Shown: positions 6,313-8,048 of the stretch, piece after piece
How positions within the stretch are numbered: the stretch's first letter is position 1
Layout: every line of letters starts with the position of its first letter
NCBI GenBank assembly: GCA_023379515.1
Contig: JAMCQQ010000480.1
Span: forward strand, 1 to 8,048
Reading direction: 5' to 3'
Source: Actinomycetota bacterium
Lineage (GTDB): Bacteria > Actinomycetota > Humimicrobiia > Humimicrobiales > Humimicrobiaceae
Length of the DNA: 8,048 nt
Made by a program: the position numbers and the translations under genes
The notes under the pieces: generated by a model
The model's database searches: none
What the model saw: only the letters and a program-made list of their open reading frames with translations
Told to the model about the DNA's origin: nothing

Positions 6313-7686
6313 ATGAAGAAAGCATTATTAGTTTCTTTTGTATTACTAACGAGCATAATGTTAGTAGTCAGTGGTTCCCTGATAGGCTGCAAAACTGCAA
6401 CAAGCACCGAAACCACAGCAGCCGAAACAACTGCGGCAGCAACAACTGCAGCAGCAGAAACTACGGCAGTCGAAACCACGGCACCTGCTGCTGTTACCGA
6501 TATTAACTGGATTGCAATGTCTTCAATGACGGTACTGCCGGAAACTGTTGACGGGTTGGCAAAACTCGGCATCAATTTGAAAACAGAGGAGAACCCTTAT
6601 GAGGGCTATAGAGAGAAGTTATTAACCGAGTGGGCAGCAGGTGGTAGTTCTTATGATATTGCTGCTGTCAGTGATGAATGGATAGCTGATTTTGTAACCC
6701 CGGGCTATCTGGCTAAATTGGATGATTTCGCAAAAAATGCACCTGCGGACTGGAATTTTTCCGATTTCTTTCAAACCCCGATTGATCTTGTTGGAAGATA
6801 TCCTCAGGGAACAGGTAATTTGTATACTATACCTTTTCTGACATTCTGTTTGGAACTTGCATACAATTCAAAAATGTTTGAAGATGCCGGGATAGTGGAT
6901 GAAAATGGTGTGGCAAAACCTCCAAAAACCGTAGCGGACTTTGAAGAAGCCTTAAAGAAATTAACCGATACTGGAAACAACAAGTATGCCTTTGCACCTT
7001 TATTCCTTGCAGGAGAAACTGTGACAATTCAATTTGAACATTGGCACAGAGTTTTTACAGGACTTGACGGAGTTCTTGATAAGAACAACAAACCTCAGAT
7101 TAATACACCTGAATCCATTCAAGCTTTGGACTTTATGAAGAAAATACTTGATTACTCTCCTCCCGGAGCCTTAAACTACAGAGATTTCGAAGTAACTCAA
7201 GCATTAAAAAATGGTCAGGTCGCTATGATATTTATATGGGGATCTTTTGGAGGAAATCTTGTTGATCCGAAGGACAATCCTAACGCAGAATTCATAAGTC
7301 CGGTTACCGGTACTCCTATGCCGATGGGGGCTGCCTGGGGTCTGGCAATACCAGAGACAGCAAAAAATAAGGATGCTTCATGGAAAGCAATCGAATACAT
7401 GACCTCAAAGGAAGTTGCAGAGAGAGAACTTACTAATCTGCCAAGCTTGTTTGGACCAGGCCCGACAAGAGCATCTGTTTTTGAAGGCGATACTGCTAAG
7501 AATTCGCCATGGCTTGTGGCACAGGGCGTGATGCTGCCTAATACCGGTTACAGACCGCACCTGCCGGAATGGACTCAGATTTCTGCTATAATATCTGATG
7601 AAGTTACTGCTGCATTATCCGGACAAAAAAGCTCTAAAGACGCATTGGACAGCGCACAAAAGAAGATCGAAGATTTATTCAAATAA
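6313..7686 (+). CDS. ABC-transporter sugar-binding lipoprotein (family 1 extracellular solute-binding protein)
   Basis: A 457-residue lipoprotein that should capture a carbohydrate outside the membrane and pass it to the permease encoded next. MKKALLVSFVLLTSIMLVVSGSLIGC is a type II signal peptide with lipobox LIGC and lipidated Cys26. A low-complexity linker (33-58; ETTAA-type repeats) leads to the binding domain (~64-457). Family marks are YREKLLTEWAAGGSSYDI, the hinge-region LYTIPFL..CLELAYNSKMFEDAGI (Y184-F189), VADFEEALKKL, a stretch ending in GQVAMIFIWGS and AAWGLAIPETAKNKDASWKAIEYM (W342). This resembles MalE/UgpB-like proteins for oligosaccharides or polyols. GGAGGA (6301-6306) stands six bases before ATG 6313. 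A stable hairpin follows the stop. Nearby ROK and cupin genes support a sugar or sugar-acid substrate, but its identity is unknown. Confidence 0.93.
   Translation: MKKALLVSFVLLTSIMLVVSGSLIGCKTATSTETTAAETTAAATTAAAETTAVETTAPAAVTDINWIAMSSMTVLPETVDGLAKLGINLKTEENPYEGYREKLLTEWAAGGSSYDIAAVSDEWIADFVTPGYLAKLDDFAKNAPADWNFSDFFQTPIDLVGRYPQGTGNLYTIPFLTFCLELAYNSKMFEDAGIVDENGVAKPPKTVADFEEALKKLTDTGNNKYAFAPLFLAGETVTIQFEHWHRVFTGLDGVLDKNNKPQINTPESIQALDFMKKILDYSPPGALNYRDFEVTQALKNGQVAMIFIWGSFGGNLVDPKDNPNAEFISPVTGTPMPMGAAWGLAIPETAKNKDASWKAIEYMTSKEVAERELTNLPSLFGPGPTRASVFEGDTAKNSPWLVAQGVMLPNTGYRPHLPEWTQISAIISDEVTAALSGQKSSKDALDSAQKKIEDLFK
6409..6486 (+). repeat. Degenerate 15-base repeat coding the Thr/Ala/Glu lipoprotein linker
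   Basis: Residues 33-58 read as ETTAA, ETTAA, ATTAA, AETTAV, ETTAP. The DNA copies differ mostly at third codon positions (ACA, ACT, ACC, ACG and GCA, GCG all occur), so the peptide pattern rather than the DNA seems conserved. It makes a flexible tether between the lipid anchor and the binding domain. Such linkers are common in lipoproteins of Gram-positive-type bacteria. Confidence 0.8.
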
Positions 7687-7697
7687 AAAATGATAAA

Positions 7698-7734
7698 TGT
7701 AACTATGCTTGAATATTTTTCAAGCATAGTTACA
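7698..7734 (+). promoter_or_regulatory. Perfect 16-bp intercistronic hairpin after the binding-protein gene
   Basis: Bases 7698-7713 (TGTAACTATGCTTGAA) are exactly complementary to 7719-7734, with a five-base loop TATTT. The stem starts 11 bases after the stop codon. A-rich, not T-rich, sequence follows directly, so full termination is unlikely. Such hairpins after binding-protein genes, as after malE, commonly shield the upstream message from 3' exonucleases or give partial termination, yielding more binding protein than permease. Confidence 0.85.
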
Positions 7735-7775
7735 AAAAATAAATAAGTAAAATTTTTTATGTTTTGTTAATAAAT

Positions 7776-8048
7776 ATGAAAAAACTATCAAATATCGTCA
7801 ATTCCAAAGAATTTACGGGTAATCTGTTATTTTATCCGACATTTATTATTTTGACTGTTTTTACAATTTTCCCATTATTATTTGTGATATTTAATTCTTT
7901 TAGAGAATACTGGGTTACCGATCCTTCAAAGACAAAGTTTATATGGTTTAAGAATTATATAGATTTATTTCATGATCCTATATTTTTACATTCTTTAAAG
8001 ATAACAATATTTTTTGTTTTGGTAGCCGTTACTATTGAGTTTATTATA
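7776..8048 (+). CDS. Sugar ABC-transporter permease (MalF/UgpA type), N-terminal part
   Basis: The frame runs from ATG 7776 to the window edge (91 codons, no stop) and encodes the start of an inner-membrane permease forming half of the transport channel. MKKLSNIVNSKEFTGNLLFYPTFIILTVFTIFPLLFVIFNSF gives the cytosolic head and first membrane helix. Then come FREYW, FIWFKNYIDLFHDPIFLHSLKITIFF, matching the family pattern (F.G..NY..l..d..F..sl..T..f), and the start of TM2. It lies 89 bases after the binding protein and should work with it, with a second MalG-type permease and an ATPase encoded further on or elsewhere. No Shine-Dalgarno is visible before the start; TGTTAATAA precedes it. Confidence 0.9.
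   Translation, partial: MKKLSNIVNSKEFTGNLLFYPTFIILTVFTIFPLLFVIFNSFREYWVTDPSKTKFIWFKNYIDLFHDPIFLHSLKITIFFVLVAVTIEFII

Noticed and set aside
5664..6325. Minus-strand open frames opposite cupin 2 and the leader
   Set aside because: Compositions dominated by Phe/Ile/Leu from AT-rich antisense DNA, no ribosome site, and the opposite strand has recognised domains.
6294..6575. Overlapping frames rich in Asn/Cys/Ser/Arg (plus) and in Ala/Val (minus) across the lipoprotein linker
   Set aside because: Both are by-products of the ACN/GCN codon repeat. They lack homology or ribosome sites and lie inside a convincing lipoprotein gene.
1..8048. CRISPR array, transposon ends, tRNA or rRNA genes
   Set aside because: No regularly spaced direct repeats, transposase frames, cloverleaf or rRNA-like sequence seen on either strand; the only long direct repeat is the operator pair.

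Overview
The window comes from an AT-rich bacterial chromosome, and every supported gene lies on the plus strand. It suggests an anaerobic-type, low-GC bacterium of a Clostridia-like or deep-branching lineage. This rests on the Shine-Dalgarno consensus, PcrA-type helicase, ROK repressor, and lipoprotein binding protein with a Thr/Ala/Glu linker. The exact phylum cannot be decided by eye.

Left part (1-3616), housekeeping genes. The first 305 bases are the C-terminal ~100 residues of a DAHP synthase (shikimate pathway). Next is a UvrD/PcrA helicase frame running from ATG 379 to 2586, broken by one in-frame TAA at 436-438 just before the Walker A motif. A cation diffusion facilitator (CDF) heavy-metal exporter follows 25 bases later. 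Its N-terminus is His-rich, and a His replaces the usual Asp of the TM2 metal site.

Right part (3617-8048), a carbohydrate-uptake locus. A more AT-rich stretch holds a near-consensus promoter, a 19-bp palindromic operator and a ROK-family repressor. The same operator recurs 48 bases after the repressor gene, before two tandem single-domain cupin genes. A 247-base leader follows, with a strong ribosome site, an 11-codon mini-ORF and a long hairpin. Then come an ABC-transporter sugar-binding lipoprotein, a perfect 16-bp intercistronic hairpin, and the start of a MalF/UgpA-type permease cut off by the window end.

Working model (inference): the ROK protein represses itself and the cupin/transporter genes through the two identical operators until a sugar or sugar derivative binds it. 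The lipoprotein and permease import that ligand, and the cupins may act on it (isomerase/epimerase-like or binding role). The leader upstream of the binding protein may add post-initiation control, and the hairpin after it probably favours abundant binding protein over permease. The points most worth checking are the helicase stop codon, the leader mini-ORF/hairpin, the paired operators, and the altered metal-site residues in the CDF protein and cupins.
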